Source: Bagarius yarrelli (taxonomy: Eukaryota; Chordata; Actinopteri; Siluriformes; Sisoridae). Taken from it: a DNA stretch of 64,000 nt. The notes under the pieces were generated by a model. It was not told the origin of the DNA. It did no database searches and saw only the letters and a program-made list of their open reading frames with translations. Location of the stretch: assembly GCA_005784505.1 (NCBI GenBank), contig VCAZ01000046.1, forward strand, positions 1,182,001 to 1,246,000, read 5' to 3'. This document shows, piece after piece, positions 11,336 to 25,047 of this stretch; within the stretch, counting starts at the first letter, position 1; each line of letters opens with the position of its first letter. Made by a program: the position numbers and the translations under genes.

Positions 11336-14300
11336 AGATATAAAACATTACATCACAACACTGCGATGGATTTGTGTTTGTCAGCAGATGCAGCAAGAGC
11401 ATAAGCATTTTCAACCTTCATTATTCATAAGGTGGATCTCGAATAGGCCGATTTTTTGCAAGTGCATGCCATTTTGTCTCTCTTCTAATTTGCAGTAGAA
11501 TAGTACCTAATTAAAAGTGTTTGAACTGACATATTCAACAATATCCTCTGCAGATTAATGTTTCTGCATATCAGAAACAGAAGTGTGCACTTTGCCTAAG
11601 TCAAAGCTGCAGAGCGATAAACAATGCTATACTAGACTTTTGTCACTCTCATTCCCACTATGGCAGTGAGGCCCAGCTGTGGAGCTTGTAAATGTCCAGC
11701 AAAAAGGACGGCCGCCTCATAAAAAGCATTGGAACACATCAGAGCTAAATTACAGTAAAGAGCTTATAGTTCAGAGGATGGAAGCACGCTGAGCTTGATG
11801 CAAATATCAATACCGGCTTTAAAAACAGAATTAAACACAAGAAAATAAAGCAAAAAAAAAATTAATATTGTCCTGTTGTAGCATAAATTATGTTATACAC
11901 ATTAGAACAAGAAGTTAAATAAGTCACACAATTTGGTGTAGTTGGACAAATAATAAGAAAAAGTACATAATCGAAGACTTTTTCAACCTTTTTCAATTTT
12001 TAACCATTACTCGAATCAAACACTTTCACATGATGTAAGTCATATGATTTGTTATCAGTAATGATGCAACTGATGCTTAGATAAATATGTACAGTAAGCA
12101 CTGATTGTAATGTGGTATACCCAGTCATTCATTTATCTATCTATCCATTTGTCCATTAATCCATTCATCCATCCATCCATTTGTCTATCTGTCTATTTCC
12201 ACATCCATTCATCTATCTGCCCATCCATCCATCCATCCATCCATGCATCCATCGAGCTATCTATCGACCCATTTATCTATCTGTCCATTTATTCATCTGT
12301 CCATCCATGCATATAACTGTCCATTTATATATCTATCCATGCATCCATCCATGGATCCATCCATCCATCAATCCATGTATTAATGTACTCCTTATCCTAC
12401 ACAAGGTTGCAAAAAGACAAGGGACACCTGGACAGGGTAATAAACACATTCACAAACAACAAACAATTTCAGAGAAACCAATCTCTAAAAAACATGCACA
12501 ACGTATGTCTTTAGACTGGAAAGAAAACTGGATTAAGTCTATGAATGTTGAAGAAGCGAAACGACAAACAAACCAAAAAATACATGATGTGGTAAATATT
12601 AAAGTACCACATCTCAGAATTTGCTGTACATCAGCTAACCTAAAACATGTTAAAAAATCTGTGGTCACTTGTGCGAGTTCTACAGTTTAATGTCAGTGGA
12701 GGTTTACATTAAATTTACACAAATGTTATACTGAATGGACATCACAGTAATAAATAATTTTAAAGAAATTAACTGAAATAACTGTTTAATGCATCATCAG
12801 TTAGTTTGGCATTGTATCAATAATAATATGTGGTGCCTATTTAGCATTTTTAAAACTTGTTGAGTGACATATTACTTTATTGATATGATCAGACTTATAC
12901 TTAGCACATCAAACTATAGGGAAAGTGTTTCTTACAATAAAAATCTATTGTGTTAAAGACTGCCTGGCAGCCTGTGGCACTTTAGCACTTCAATGTGGCA
13001 ATAACAAGGACAGAGTGGCAATAAAGGGAGAGACCAGTAACCAGGCTAACATTCTATAGGCATTAACAGCACAGGGGCAACCCATAATGGAACTCAAAGT
13101 TCAACAGGCAGTTAAATAGAAGCAGTTTAAACTTCCATTCTTAATAAATCAGTACCTTAAAAAGTCAGGAGCCCTGGAAATCATATTTTCAAAGTCAGCA
13201 AAGGAAAGCTTGCTGTCTCCATCCAGATCTGCCTCCTCGATCGCCTTCTCACACACCAAGTTCACCTCCTCAGGGGTCAGCTCCTCCTTAGTCAGCTTGT
13301 TCAGAGTCTTCTCAAGGTCCTCTTTGCATATGTAATTATCCACATTAAAATCTGCAAACGATACACAATACGGAATATGATGCTAATAATTCCATTTTTT
13401 TGGAGTTATAGTATCATTATGAAGAATGTGAAATACATTACAGATTAATAGGCCCACTAAAACTACAACTCTAAAGCACTTAAACGATTGTAGTGAGACA
13501 CTATGAAATTTATGTCTGCTAATGAAATGAGGTTCTGTTACCATATATTTTAAAAGCATAAATGGCCTTTAGCTCTCGAGGGGCCATTTCACTCAGAACA
13601 GAGAACATGTCTACAAAGTCATTGAAGCTGAGGTTCCCCAAGCCATCCTCAGAGAAAGACTCCACAATCCTGTCACGAAATGGATTTTCCTGTGCAACAC
13701 AGACAGATTACATTCACAGAAGTGCATTCAATTAAGTGCAGAAAAGATTAAAGACATTCAAAGAAAAGACCTATTAGTCAGTGCAGAAAAAAGGATGTTG
13801 AACTTTGAGTTTTCAATTTTACATTCGCTGCATTTATAATTTGCACTGTGTGTAAGTGTGGGCATAAGAGTCTGTTCCTCTGAGCAATACACAAGCACAA
13901 AGGAGAACGGCTGACTCTTTGTACTGGCATCTATATATTTCTTACACATTAAACCTTCTAGTGGCTTCCATGTCCTTAAAATCAGCTGACTCAGCATAGT
14001 TATAAGCACAACAAAGAGAGGCCAAGGCTATAGTCTGAGATCCGGCACACTGTTACAGTGTACTGCGCTTGAGTCTATGCACAGCTATCCACCCTGTGCT
14101 GTTCCAAAATTCAGGATGTCACTGTACTTTCTCATGTGCCGAGATTATCAAACAGAAATAAAGAATAAACCTCATCTGAAAACGCCTTGTGGAAAATAAT
14201 CAGAAACATGCGAACACCACATATTGAACACTGGTGCTTAAGACTCAAAATCCATAATTAAATGTTTCCTTACTAAAATTATAGTAATATTTACACATTG

Positions 14301-17300
14301 TATTTTATTCATGTAACAATAGAACTGATTCTTACATCTACATACAATACTACAAGTAAAATCTTTTACCAAAATGAAGCAAATAAAACCATCCAAGTCC
14401 ATTCAGAAAAATCATTATGAGTGGTGTGTTGTCTTGATAGGAGCCTTTTTTGTTTATTTATTTTATTTATTTAACTTAAAATAAAAAATAGGGCTTGTTT
14501 ATTTTAAAATTAAAAAAAGCCCAGTCAGCTGGTACTGTGGTGTAGTGGGTTAAGGTGCCAACACCCACATGTGCAGTTGTGCTCTGGTGACCAGGGTTCA
14601 AATCTGGCTTGGGTCCTTTCTGGTCCCACCACCTGTCTCTCTCCAGTTTTATCCCTCTCTGTCCTATCAATATATTTTTTTTTAAATAAAAAGAAAGCCC
14701 AGTCTACAGGGCAACATCACCGAGGTAAAAAGCACTCTGACTCAGTGATGTATGCTAAAACACATTACTTGAACATAAAAGGCTAATTAGCAGGCAGCCT
14801 TGGACTAAATGTGAACAAAGATTTATGTTTTTAGAGTCTAGGAAGTCTTTTGGAGGCTGTGCGCTGTCAGGGGCACATCAATTTCAATTTGGTCGGTCCT
14901 TCAGTATAAGCCACCTCTGTGAGAAGGGTTTACAGGACCACTAACTCTGTGACATATTCACAAGAAGGAACAATTACATGACCAGCAAGGACACATAATG
15001 GTCCTTCTGCCTTATACAGAAGAGTTCACTAGAGAGTCAAAGAGAAGGTCTGATGCAAGTGCTAATAAATAACTCTTTTGTTGCCAAGTCGCAAGTGTGC
15101 ACATATATTTACAATTAGATGAATGTACAGTATTTTAAGAGGTGCAAGTAATAAAAAACATGGCTGTGTGCACTACTATAGGAAAATAATTAACAGTGTG
15201 GAAGTAATCTATATTTTCTTATGTACACTGACATAAGTGCTATATTTTTCTTATACATTTTGTGGCAATATTTATTTGATAATGTTTTACTGTTAAATAA
15301 AGCTTGTAAAGGGTAGTCTTTACATTACCCACACATTTTTACCCATTGTCACCCAAAATGAGTCTTTGATAAGTGACATAAAATATAGCATATTATAAGA
15401 AGCAGATTATTTCAGTATGAAACTGCTGTCAGCAATTTCTAAACAATCAGACTTTAAATCAGAATTTAACAGCACTGTGGCATAATGCTTTGTTTAAGCT
15501 GCCCTCTCTAGACACAAAGAAGTGAAACTATATAAACCTTTGCTTAGCTTAATGGATAGTATTTACACAGCATTTGGAACTAAAGAACCTTTGCACCAAA
15601 TCCTTAAGTTCTAACTTAATATGCTGATACAGCATTTTTTTATGACATAAACTTTTCTAAGTTCTTTGGCACAAACTACTCGTCTTCTTATGTGTTCTGC
15701 AATATCACCATATTCAGTTTTACAGGAGATGATATTTGATATCAAAGTTCAAGGTGTACACTAAACAACTTACTTGCATACTAATACTGACGTAATGCTA
15801 ATGCAAATTAAATGTTGCATTACCTTTAGCTCCGGCATGTTGACTATGAGACTTAAAGGGACTTTAACATCAGGTTCGTTTGTGTAATCCATTGGAACTA
15901 AATGTGGAGCCAATTCATGATATCTTCCATGTAACCTGGAAAAAGAACAAGTTACAAGTTAGTCCATTGTTATACATCATATTTTCTATCCAATGGTAAG
16001 TCTGAACTGCAATAATTAATCATAAATAAGCTGCACATCAGGTTAACACAAATGTACAGAGCCATGTGACTTGGCCAGTATTGTTTTACAGGAACAACTG
16101 AGTCTGATCAATTGCACCAGCTTTCTAATCGTTATATGCAGATAATTGTTTTCTTTCAGCAGTAATGTTCTCAGGAATGGCCAAATCCATAACAATATAC
16201 AAGATATCTATACAAATGATTGATCTTCTGACACTGTATATACAGTATCGGCTAAGGTTTAGATTTAGAAGCAGATGTCTCATGGAAAACTGTGGAAAAA
16301 TGCACTTCTCATACATTTGAGAAATTCAATTATCAATGACTTGGCAAACATAATGCAATATTTTACTGGCCGAGGGGGAATTTAATAATGTGATTGGCAA
16401 AAGAGGCAGATTTCACAAGGCTATTTTGTCCATTTGCCCATATAAACAGACTTGGAGCTCTTCCAGAAAGCTGTGGACTGATGACTCAGTCTGACCATGG
16501 CAACTAGCAGAGGAGTGAGAGACTTTAATTTTAATGAGATGGGAAAAAAATGCTTTAGCAGAAAGATGCCTTCCTTCAAATAAAATAATAAACATTTTAA
16601 CATCACACAGAAGAAACAAATGATTTACTGTATAGTTGAACCTACAGTTAATCTAGACTGATCTAGAAAAATCTTTGGTCTCACAGGATCTACAATTTCA
16701 GTTGTAGTGCTACATATAAAAAAGCTCATCACAAATCACTGGGCACTCGACAATTGAAGATCTGGCATACTGGCAGTTTAAATATCATAGAAAACTTATA
16801 ACTGCACACTCGCTTAAGTATTTCATTTTATTATCGACGTTTTGGCATGAAAGCCTTCGTCAGGATAAGACTTTACACAATGGATCACTTACAGGTGGGG
16901 ATCACAGTTAAGCAGGAAGAAGAACAATATATCCAAATTCAAAACATTACATAAATAAAAATGAGAAAACATACACCAAAAAAATCTAACTCCACATTAA
17001 GACCATATGGAGTAACAGTATTTAATTCGTATATTTAAAAAAACCCTCACGTTTCAATAAAATTCACTCAAATTCTCCTACTAGTTTGTTTACTATAATA
17101 AACTGGCACCTTCATAGATGTAGAATTGTTTTTACGACTATAAGACAGGTTAAATATAAATTAAACTTTTTTTATATCTAACATAAAATTCCAGTCACAT
17201 TTAAATCATGTGGGGGGAATTGAGTTAAAACTCTGGCTTGTTGATCAGAGGTTTAGGGTTCAAGGCCCTCTTTGCCAAGCTGCCACTTTTGGGCCCTTAA

Positions 17301-20300
17301 GCAAGACCCATAGTTCTCTCTGCTTTATGGGTGACCCTGCACTCTGACCCTAACTGTCTAAGCTGGAGTTTGTGAAGCAAAGAATTTAAGTGTGTTGACG
17401 CGATTAAAACCTATTTAATATAAGACTAAGAAAGAGACAGAGAGAGAGAAAAAAGAGAAAAAGCAGGAAAGTAGCTTTTATAAGACAACGTTTGTACCCA
17501 AATCAGGTTACTTAGATGACAGGCTGTAATGTTTGGTAATGTTTGGTGACAACCGTTTTCTAACCCTACATTATAGTGTCACCACTGTTGCTAGCGTGTC
17601 GACCGAATAGAAAGAAGTGTGTGTTTTATGAAGGTCATAAAGTACAGGACTCCATTAGGTTGGGAGGTGATTGTCCATTTTGTTTCCTGTGCTCCACTGG
17701 CCCTGTTATCAAACCTAATCTCAGTGTCACTGTAGAGGAATGATTCACCTAAATGAATCAAATGAGGCGTGTCTTTTCTTGCGTAACAGCTAGGGTGATA
17801 AAACCACTATAATATATAGTAAAACCTATGGGAAAATAAACAGACTAATAGATATTGATATTCTTCAGTATGTTTACTTTTTCAGCTAGCGCACAATGAT
17901 ACAAACAGAGCATCATCCTTTAATGCAGTGTAAGACATTCCCATCATCTATTGTCATGGTGCCGATGAAATATCCTGAACTTACAAGCAGCACATATAAG
18001 AGCATGACAAGGCTACACTCGGTCCCATAGAATGGCCTGGTATGTAAAAATTTCCTTGTAAATAGCTCCATGCGAGAAGTACTGAAAGCAGCAGTTGATG
18101 CAGCACTCTGAAGACAGGAGATAAAAGCCGGTAATGGCTTAGTACTGAAAATGCTTTAGTAGCCATTAGAAGCTAATATATTAAACAACTCATTACCATT
18201 CATCTCTAGGTTTTTCTTCCCTAAGTAAGCCCTTGCAGGTATATCACACCAGGTTTGGTATTACTAATTATAACAGCACATCCATTTTTTACTTTGAGAA
18301 ATTCTCATTTGGACAAGCGCTTTATTACCTTGGCAGGAGCAGCCCTCAGTGTATTTTGTTAATATTAATGATGGATATATTTTATGCAGTGCTGCAAATG
18401 TGTGCGTGTGTGTGCATTATTGTGCATGTTATGGTTAGGTTATGTTAGGTTCTATTAGGTTCTAAATATTTTTATTAAATAGTATGTGATACTATTGAGC
18501 TTAAATAAAGAGCTTTAACGATTGAATAATAATAACATTAGCATGACCGAAGTAGGTTTTTTTTTTGTTTTTTGATTTGAATAAGATTTTTATTGTATCA
18601 TATATTTAACTTGAAATAATGTCTATGAAGCATTATCTCAAGCTAAATATTTTGTTGATATATATTCAATACATTATTTGCATAATGTACACATGATGAA
18701 GAAAATAATTAAAAAACAAAAACAAATTCATTGCCAGCATCTGCAGTGGTTCAGAGGCTTCAGTGTTGCTGAGCTGTTTGTCTGTGCCACAGATAGGTCT
18801 GTGTTACAGACAAGCTCCATATAACTGTCTATCACACTTCTGATTAAAGACCTTGTAACTGCTACTGCATGTGCAATCCTTGCACAATCTTGTGTGCGTC
18901 AGGCGATGTGGCAGTTAGTATTGTATGCCGTTGTGTTTCAGTGTTAATGTATGAAGCCTGGCTTACATGGCAGCGTCAAGCTGACTCATCAACATCTGAT
19001 CCTACATAATACTTGAAATGCCAACTTAGGCTGAATGATAAGTGATGAAAGTACATTAAATTAATATTTAAACAGCAAATGTCTTGGGGGGAAAAAGGTT
19101 GAAATAAAAATGAATATAATTGTGTAGAATCACAGAACGGCCCATGTCAGTATAAAACTTTAAAACCTTTATGAAGCAACTTTCGATTTTTTTTAAATGT
19201 CCCTATGTATAGCAAAAAAGTGATTATTTTCTATTCTTCTGTATGATTATAAAACTGAATTCCTACTTAGTGCGAATGTTCATGGCGGAAATGTTTATCT
19301 ACCATGAAGTGACAGAAAAATGACCATTTAATTCACGTCCAGTCAGTAAGTTAGACAAGACAAAGCTCAAACGTTCAAGCTTGGGAATCGGGTTTATTTG
19401 ACTGTAAACCTATACTCTACCTCTTCCCTCAGTATCTGCTTTTAATTTCTTTGAGTAGTAACTTGATCTTTCAACAACCCCGATTAACAGCACATCCTGA
19501 AATCGGAGAGCCATATGTCAATTACATTAGAAAATAACGGGAGCGATTTGTTGAATGTCTTCTGGTTGTATCTGGAATAGCTAGCAACAGCAACAGTTAC
19601 ATCTTGGAGTCCTCCTTTGCCTTTTCTGTCATAAATAAATTATGATGGTGATTGTAAATTTTAAAGATGACCAAAGGGGGATGGGAAGTTAGGTGGATGG
19701 ATGTCAGCCTAGAAACAGAAGATAGGGTTCCAGGTCAGGTGCAAGGCTTGCAAAGTGATCCCTGCCTAGGTGAGAACATCAATGCAAAGGGGTGAAGGGT
19801 TTCAGAGAAAGCAGTGCCGTATTCTTAGTATCATATTTATAGATGTTACCAGTAACACACACTTCTGCTGAGCCAGCTAATTTGATAAATACATGGACAT
19901 ATCTAATCTACATACTGTAGTAAAGTGAATTATGTGGAGAATGAATACTAAAAAACATGATTAATATTTCACAATACATTTCAGATGGTGTCATATAATG
20001 TTCATTGACACATGACCAAAGCAGTAAAGGTTCTAACACTTATGCTGTCAAATATAGCCTGGTTAACAAAAATACTGTCAAGTCAATAGGAGAGAAAATT
20101 TAAAAAAGGAAAATTTAAAATAAATGTGACTGGGTTTTGGAATCCTCCCACATCCACAAGTTTACAGTGGTTTACTGAATGAATGTAAAATGTCAGAGAA
20201 ATACTATGGCCTACGCAGGATTAGAGCCCAACACAGAAGCAGTGGTTAAGGTGTTGAACTGCTAATTGGAAGATCATGGTTCAATTCCCAGCACCATTAA

Positions 20301-21722
20301 GTTGCCACTGTTGAGCAAGGTCCCTATCCCTGACTCCTGGTTCCGTCCAAGTCCGGACCCTAACTCCTGGTTCCATACAGAACCAGACCCTGACCCCTGG
20401 TTCTGTCCCGGAGCCGACTCTGATCCTAACTCAGACCCAACCCCTAGGACCGATGGACCTAGGGGTCAGAGTCGGGATCAGGTCTGACGTGGGACGACCA
20501 TTGAGCTTTTCCAAGACCTAACCCCACCACCTGACCCTATTTAAGACCTGTCCCCGCCCCTGACTCTGCTCAAGACCTAACCCCGACCTTCACCCAGGAT
20601 GTTGCTGGGGTCTCTTTCTCCATCCAGGACATCGCTGGGGTCCCTTCCACCTTCCAGCCCAGGTATCAACGAACCTCCAAACCCCGGACTCCAGGAGAGG
20701 GGGCCCATATGGGCCATAGTTCCCCCTCAGGACCGTCAGATAGTGGTAAAGAAAAGTACTCCTATGTTTCTTGTTTGTATTGTTAAAGCGGTTTTCTTTT
20801 GTTCTGTATGCTTAATTAAATACCTGTTGCATCCAACTTCCTCGTTTAAAAACTGTGTAACTGGCTACATTTACTCTTGGTCTTGCTAGTTCCCAATATG
20901 AAACGTGACAATGAACAGTCCAGAATACAAACAGTCTCTGTTAGACCCAGTCAGCAAAACCTAAACGAGAACTGTGCAGAGATACTGGTAAATGTTTGCG
21001 TATTTGCAGAGCTTGTAACTGAGGCAATATCATATTAGCTGTTCAACCAATTACACGCTTTGCTGCTTGCTGCCAGGTCTACTGAGTGGGAGATTTTGAT
21101 AGAGACACATGAAAAAAGAAAAAAAAATCACACTCTTGCAGAGCGTGGTTATAAATTGTGGCTGGCTAGGTTGTAATCTTTCTGTCTCCTTTTATTAGGT
21201 TACTTCCAGTCTAGAACAAAAGGTGCACCTGGAGACTTTTGTGAGTGGTGCAAAAAGCAGTGTTGTGTTTTTCGTATTAAAAAAATTTAGGTTTTGTTAA
21301 TTTTTTAATTAACTCACTATTAACATACTGTAGAACATATCAAAACTGTGCTAATATGGTTTTTGAATGATAAGGTCAGTTTATTTACAATAGCTGGCTA
21401 GGGTTGAGATGGGAATGTTGCGTAAAGAGCTCTAGGGGTCGTCAGGGACCTTGAGTTGTTTCACTTTAATCATAACACACCATGTTTTTATAAAGCTGGC
21501 TTTGTGCAGAAGGACACTGTCATGCTGAAACAGTGTTTGAGACTCTTGTTGAAGTACAATCCTAATGCTGCATTATAGAGAGACTGCATCCACTCATCCA
21601 TTTATCCATTGTCTATACCCACTTATTCCTAATCAGGGAATCATTGGGATCTGCTGGATCCTAGCTCAGCTGTCATTAGGCGAAAGGCAGGGGTACAGAT
21701 CCATCACAGGGCCACATACAGG

Positions 21723-21753
<31 letters not shown>

Positions 21754-24425
21754 TGTGGACAATTTAAAATCACTAATCAACCTAACATACATGTTTTGGA
21801 CTGTGTATGTAAATATATAAAATATTATAAACATATAAAATAGAGGCAAAATTATATTAATAACTTGTTACAATAAACCTGTTACATAAACACTCGTCAC
21901 AACACTTACCGAAGAATTTCCTTGCGTGTAAAAAAGGTGCAGTCCTGCAAAGACAGGAGGAAAAAAAATTTAGTAAAATAAAATATTCTTAAAAGATATC
22001 AGGATGAAATATCACAACCTTGATTGATTTGAAATGTATGCATCTCGGGACACGTAGCCTCTAAACCCAGCAGGGTTTAAAATTTCTTTCAGCTGATTAT
22101 GTTATGTCTGAGTACTGCCATCGATCACATCCATGCCACATGAAACCCAGCAGTTCTATCATGGCTGTGTATCTGTTTAAATGCCTTAGACAACACATAG
22201 GGTTGCTTATACTAGCTCTTTGGCTCAATTTAGCTTTGCCTGCATGCTGACAATATAGCATGAACTGACTGTTTTATTAGCAAATGATTGATCTCTCTTT
22301 TATGGTGTTTACCCTGTATTTTGCCTGCATACTTGGCTTATGCTTAAAAAAGCATGCCAGAAATCACTAGAGATGCTTGTGAGAGTGCCTTAAAGATTTA
22401 TGGCATTAGCCTTTAAATATTGTTAATTGCTCATTAATCTGAAATATTGGGGCTTGGGTCTGTGTAATCTGAGGCAAGGCCAAGAAAACAAGAATTATTC
22501 ACACACTAGATGTCCTGTGTAAATTATTACCAAAACACAGACCGCATATCTAGTAATAAAGGATGAAAATGTCTTCTTGACCAAGAGCATATATACCAAT
22601 AGTCAAAAGGTTTGCCTTGGGCTTTGTAAGGCTTTGTATTGTAATAAACCTCATACCTTTATATGTGGGTACTTATAATAATATGTTATGTAAGGCTTGC
22701 TCTAACTCTTTAAAAAACCTTTAAAAAATTACATATTAAAATAAGCCTAATAATATAAAACTAACAGTTTTGTTATAGAAATTATATAATTAAACACATT
22801 TCTGCACAATTCAATTAAAATAATCACCAGCCATGTACGATAAAAATGTTTTATATGTTAAATGGAAATATGACCGATGCATAAAATATGTCAGCCAATT
22901 TGTAAAAAAAAGAACAGAAAAGGTCAAATATCCTAAAACAGAAGTGATGTAAACATGCGTCATGCTGAAGTGACTAGTGTTGATGTAAGTATGACTTGGC
23001 TGATCTTTCAGCCAAATGGTCATGCTCAGCCAGGTCCAGGAACTAGCCGGTTTTAATTACAGAGCATAGATGAGTTGATTGACTATTTCAGCTATTGACA
23101 GCTTTTTTGTTTAAAAGTTAAAATAAATGAAATTAACTCCAGACAAAAGATTTTTTTATACTTATGTGTGAGATCAGCTGAAACGTTTTCTTTCTTCATG
23201 GTCCTAATTTGCATAAGTTACCAGTATAACTGTACTGTACAATGTGAGAGACAATCCCTGTAGATTAGCTCTGCATCAATTATTAACTACTTTTCCTACA
23301 GATTCATACAAGGAGAAGAAAAACAATATGAGTTGGTAAATGCTTTAAACTTTACACTACCATATTAAATGGCAAACTACAATACTCTCTGAAAAGATAT
23401 AGGTAAATGTTATATCTAGTGCCCTGGAGAGGTTTTTTTTTTTCTTTGTTAAAACCACAGGGTTCTCTGTATAGAACCCTAAACCTGATTATAGTGTTTT
23501 TTTACCGTAAGCATGATCAATCATTCATGGCTATATATTTTATAGTTATAGTGCCTAGACACCATCTATTTAAAAGTATGTGGATTGGAATATTTACTAC
23601 ATTTATCTCTTTTATACAACTGAGCGATTGGCGGTTAAAGGCCTTGCTTAGGGGCCCACAGTGGTGCCCTGGTGGTGCTGAGAATTGAGCAGTTTTTTTG
23701 GTATCAGTCTAACTACTTTACCACTAAGCCACCACTTCCCCACTACCATATAGAAGGTTAATAAAATGAATAGTCAAAAAGTCAAACCTACATGTGAAAC
23801 CGATACAGAATCCTATGAAGCGGCGATAAATAATTACATTACACTGTGGGCTACCTTTTAGCTGGGTAAAATTCATATATATACAGGCAACCTAGCATTA
23901 AAGCAGTACCAATTGAACATTTTTTTTAGTTTTCTGGATGGTTAAAAAAATGCCAGCTGGTCATGATTAGAGTTATGCATTGGCCAAAACTCATAGAAGC
24001 ATCATGTGCTGCAGAAATTGGTAACTATTATCCCTCAGACTGTTTTGCCTTCTAATCTTTATCAATGTGCGGGTTGAAAAAGAGGAATATGTGGTGTAAG
24101 TTTTGTGCCTTCATTATAAAGCAGCTCAGCATCCTGCAGCAGTATACATCGTGTAGCAGCCTCTAAGCAATATCCTAAAAGCAATAAGATTTATTAGGGA
24201 TTTAAAATTTCAATAACACTATAATTAGTTTATGTTTTTTATTACCAGCCCGTATGAGCCTTGACACAGAGGAAACTTGCTTTACGGACCCTGATTATTT
24301 TGCAGATGTCAGCGGCTGTGTGGGCTACACGGTCTGCCTTACTGAAGAACTGAATAAACCGTAAACTCTCTTACCTGATAGGCGTCTAGCTGTTCATCAG
24401 TAAATATCGTCTGCTTATTACCCAT
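10379..24425 (-). CDS. cib2: Calcium and integrin-binding family member 2
   Basis: Coding exons on the minus strand: 24375-24425, 21910-21944, 15824-15935, 13542-13689, 13156-13351 and a 22-nt terminal exon 10379-10400. All joins keep frame, giving 187 residues, the length of human CIB2. It begins MGNKQTIFT, an N-myristoylation context. Two canonical EF-hand loops are visible: DFNVDNYICKEDL (about 116-128) and DLDGDSKLSFADF (about 157-169). The protein ends STFHIRI, as in mammals. CIB2 binds Ca2+/Mg2+, integrin tails and TMC channels and is needed for hair-cell mechanotransduction (family knowledge). CIB3 is the nearest alternative, but the EF-hand and HIRI regions and the synteny favour cib2. 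The exon 5 donor follows TTTTTAAG; missing it would read through to a false end, LRY. Introns are large and full of repeats. Confidence 0.93.
11140..11290 (-). repeat. tRNA-derived SINE copy in cib2 intron
   Basis: Same family as at 8222, beginning GCATTTACCGCATTTGGTAG and containing AAGGGCCTTGCTCAGGGGCC. The tRNA-like end is truncated and diverged, and a TA-rich microsatellite follows directly. Confidence 0.8.
11290..11331. repeat. (TA)n microsatellite with AGCGCT centre
   Basis: Alternating TA interrupted by AGCGCT near 11300, making a perfect palindrome able to form a hairpin. Confidence 0.85.
12125..12380. repeat. Degenerate (CCAT)n/(CTAT)n array
   Basis: About 250 bp of imperfect ATCC/ATCT tetranucleotides within a cib2 intron. 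It creates an open frame of Ile/His/Pro/Ser repeats that is an artefact of the array. Confidence 0.9.
14527..14693 (+). repeat. Second tRNA-derived SINE with target-site duplication
   Basis: It reads GTGGTGTAGTGGGTTAAGGT (box A-like), then GGTTCAAATCTGG (box B-like), then a pyrimidine-rich body ending CCTATCAATA and an AT-rich tail. AAAGCCCAGTC flanks it perfectly at 14516-14526 and 14694-14704 (11 bp), marking the insertion. It is a different family from the SINE at 8222. Confidence 0.85.
16820..16905. mobile_element. Possible Penelope-like element fragment
   Basis: Contains CGACGTTTTGGCATGAAAGC followed by CTTCGTCAGGA, a word recalled from fish Penelope/Neptune-type terminal regions. Too short for a firm call. 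Confidence 0.35.
17221..17370 (+). repeat. Diverged tRNA-SINE copy
   Basis: The forward orientation of the 8222 family: TTGATCAGAGG, GGGTTCAAGG, then AAGCTGCCACTTTTGGGCCC and TTAAGCAAGACCC. The tail is replaced by unrelated sequence. Confidence 0.6.
20240..20890. mobile_element. C-rich composite repeat beginning with a SINE head
   Basis: The first 90 bp match the SINE head (GTGGTTAAGGTGTTGAACTG, then TTCAATTCCCAGC). This passes into three to four imperfect copies of a 30-36-bp C-rich unit (CCTGACTCCTGGTTCC type, about 20327-20430). A near-palindrome centred at about 20453 (CCCCTAGG ... CCTAGGGG) follows, then a C-rich block with repeated GACCTAACCCC and TTGCTGGGGTC words, and finally a T-rich stretch with AATTAAATACC. 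It resembles the untranslated or LTR part of a retroelement, but I cannot name the family. Composition differs sharply from the flanking intron. Confidence 0.45.
21586..21830 (+). repeat. L2-like LINE 3' tail
   Basis: Contains the hallmark order CTAGCTCAGCTGTCATTAGG, CAGGGCCACATACAGGCACA with a (CA)n run, GGACAATTTAAAATCAC and CCTAACATACATGTTTTGGA. Similar tails lie at about 33386 and 49650. Confidence 0.7.
23598..23743 (-). repeat. tRNA-derived SINE, 5' truncated
   Basis: Matches the 8222 family from ACATTTATCTCTTTTATACA through AAGGCCTTGCTTAGGGGCCC to CTAAGCCACCACTTCCCC, in cib2 intron 1. Confidence 0.8.
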
Positions 24426-24843
24426 CTTAGCCGAGTGATTTTCCTGTCGTACAGATGCATCACATTCGGAGTTGGAGGAGTCCTGGCTTTTCTAGGCATT
24501 TATGGCATGTACACGGTGTGACCAGACGGAGAAAAGCGTGACCGCGCATAGAATTGCAGAGCTCCGGCTTACTTATGGATGTTTGTAATGCCAATAGCAC
24601 TCTCCATAAATACTTGAGTGCAAGTCGATCCGTGATCCTCCTCTACTCGAGTGAAGAGGTTCATAAATAGCAGAATAGCCTGTAGGATTACTCACGCTCG
24701 CTCCCGTTTCAGCACCACGGCTGTCCACAAGCTGCGCGCACTGCCAAGCCTTTAAAGAGTCACAGCACCGCGCAGGATGGGACATTTACACACATCTGAC
24801 ACTAGGGGGCGGTTGTCACCAGGATATGAAGAATTTCAAACAG

Positions 24844-24914
<71 letters not shown>

Positions 24915-24955
24915 CTGTTTATATATAGCTGTCTGTCTCTCTCTGTCTGTCTGCC

Positions 24956-25047
<92 letters not shown>

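Larger units (their letters stand above)
15936..21909. other. cib2 intron 2 with mixed repeats
   Basis: A six-kb intron. It holds a possible Penelope-like fragment (about 16820-16900, with GACGTTTTGGCATGAAAGCC and CTTCGTCAGGA), a diverged SINE at about 17221-17370, the C-rich block at 20240-20890, and an L2-like tail at 21586-21830. The remainder is AT-rich with no recognised exon. Confidence 0.5.

Noticed and set aside
12110..12690. Two long overlapping open frames rich in Ile, His, Pro and Ser
   Set aside because: They are produced by the degenerate CCAT/CTAT tetranucleotide array inside a cib2 intron.
13149..13343. EF-hand open frame ending LRY as a complete cib2 end
   Set aside because: A GT donor right after TTTTTAAG and the STFHIRI micro-exon at 10379-10400 give the conserved terminus.
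20266..20487. Open frame with PDxxSWF-like peptide repeats
   Set aside because: It arises from tandem C-rich DNA repeats within a transposon-like block; there are no splice or start signals and no known family.
24845..25045. GATA array as a sex-linked Bkm-type satellite
   Set aside because: Short GATA microsatellites are widespread in fish; one locus gives no evidence of sex linkage.
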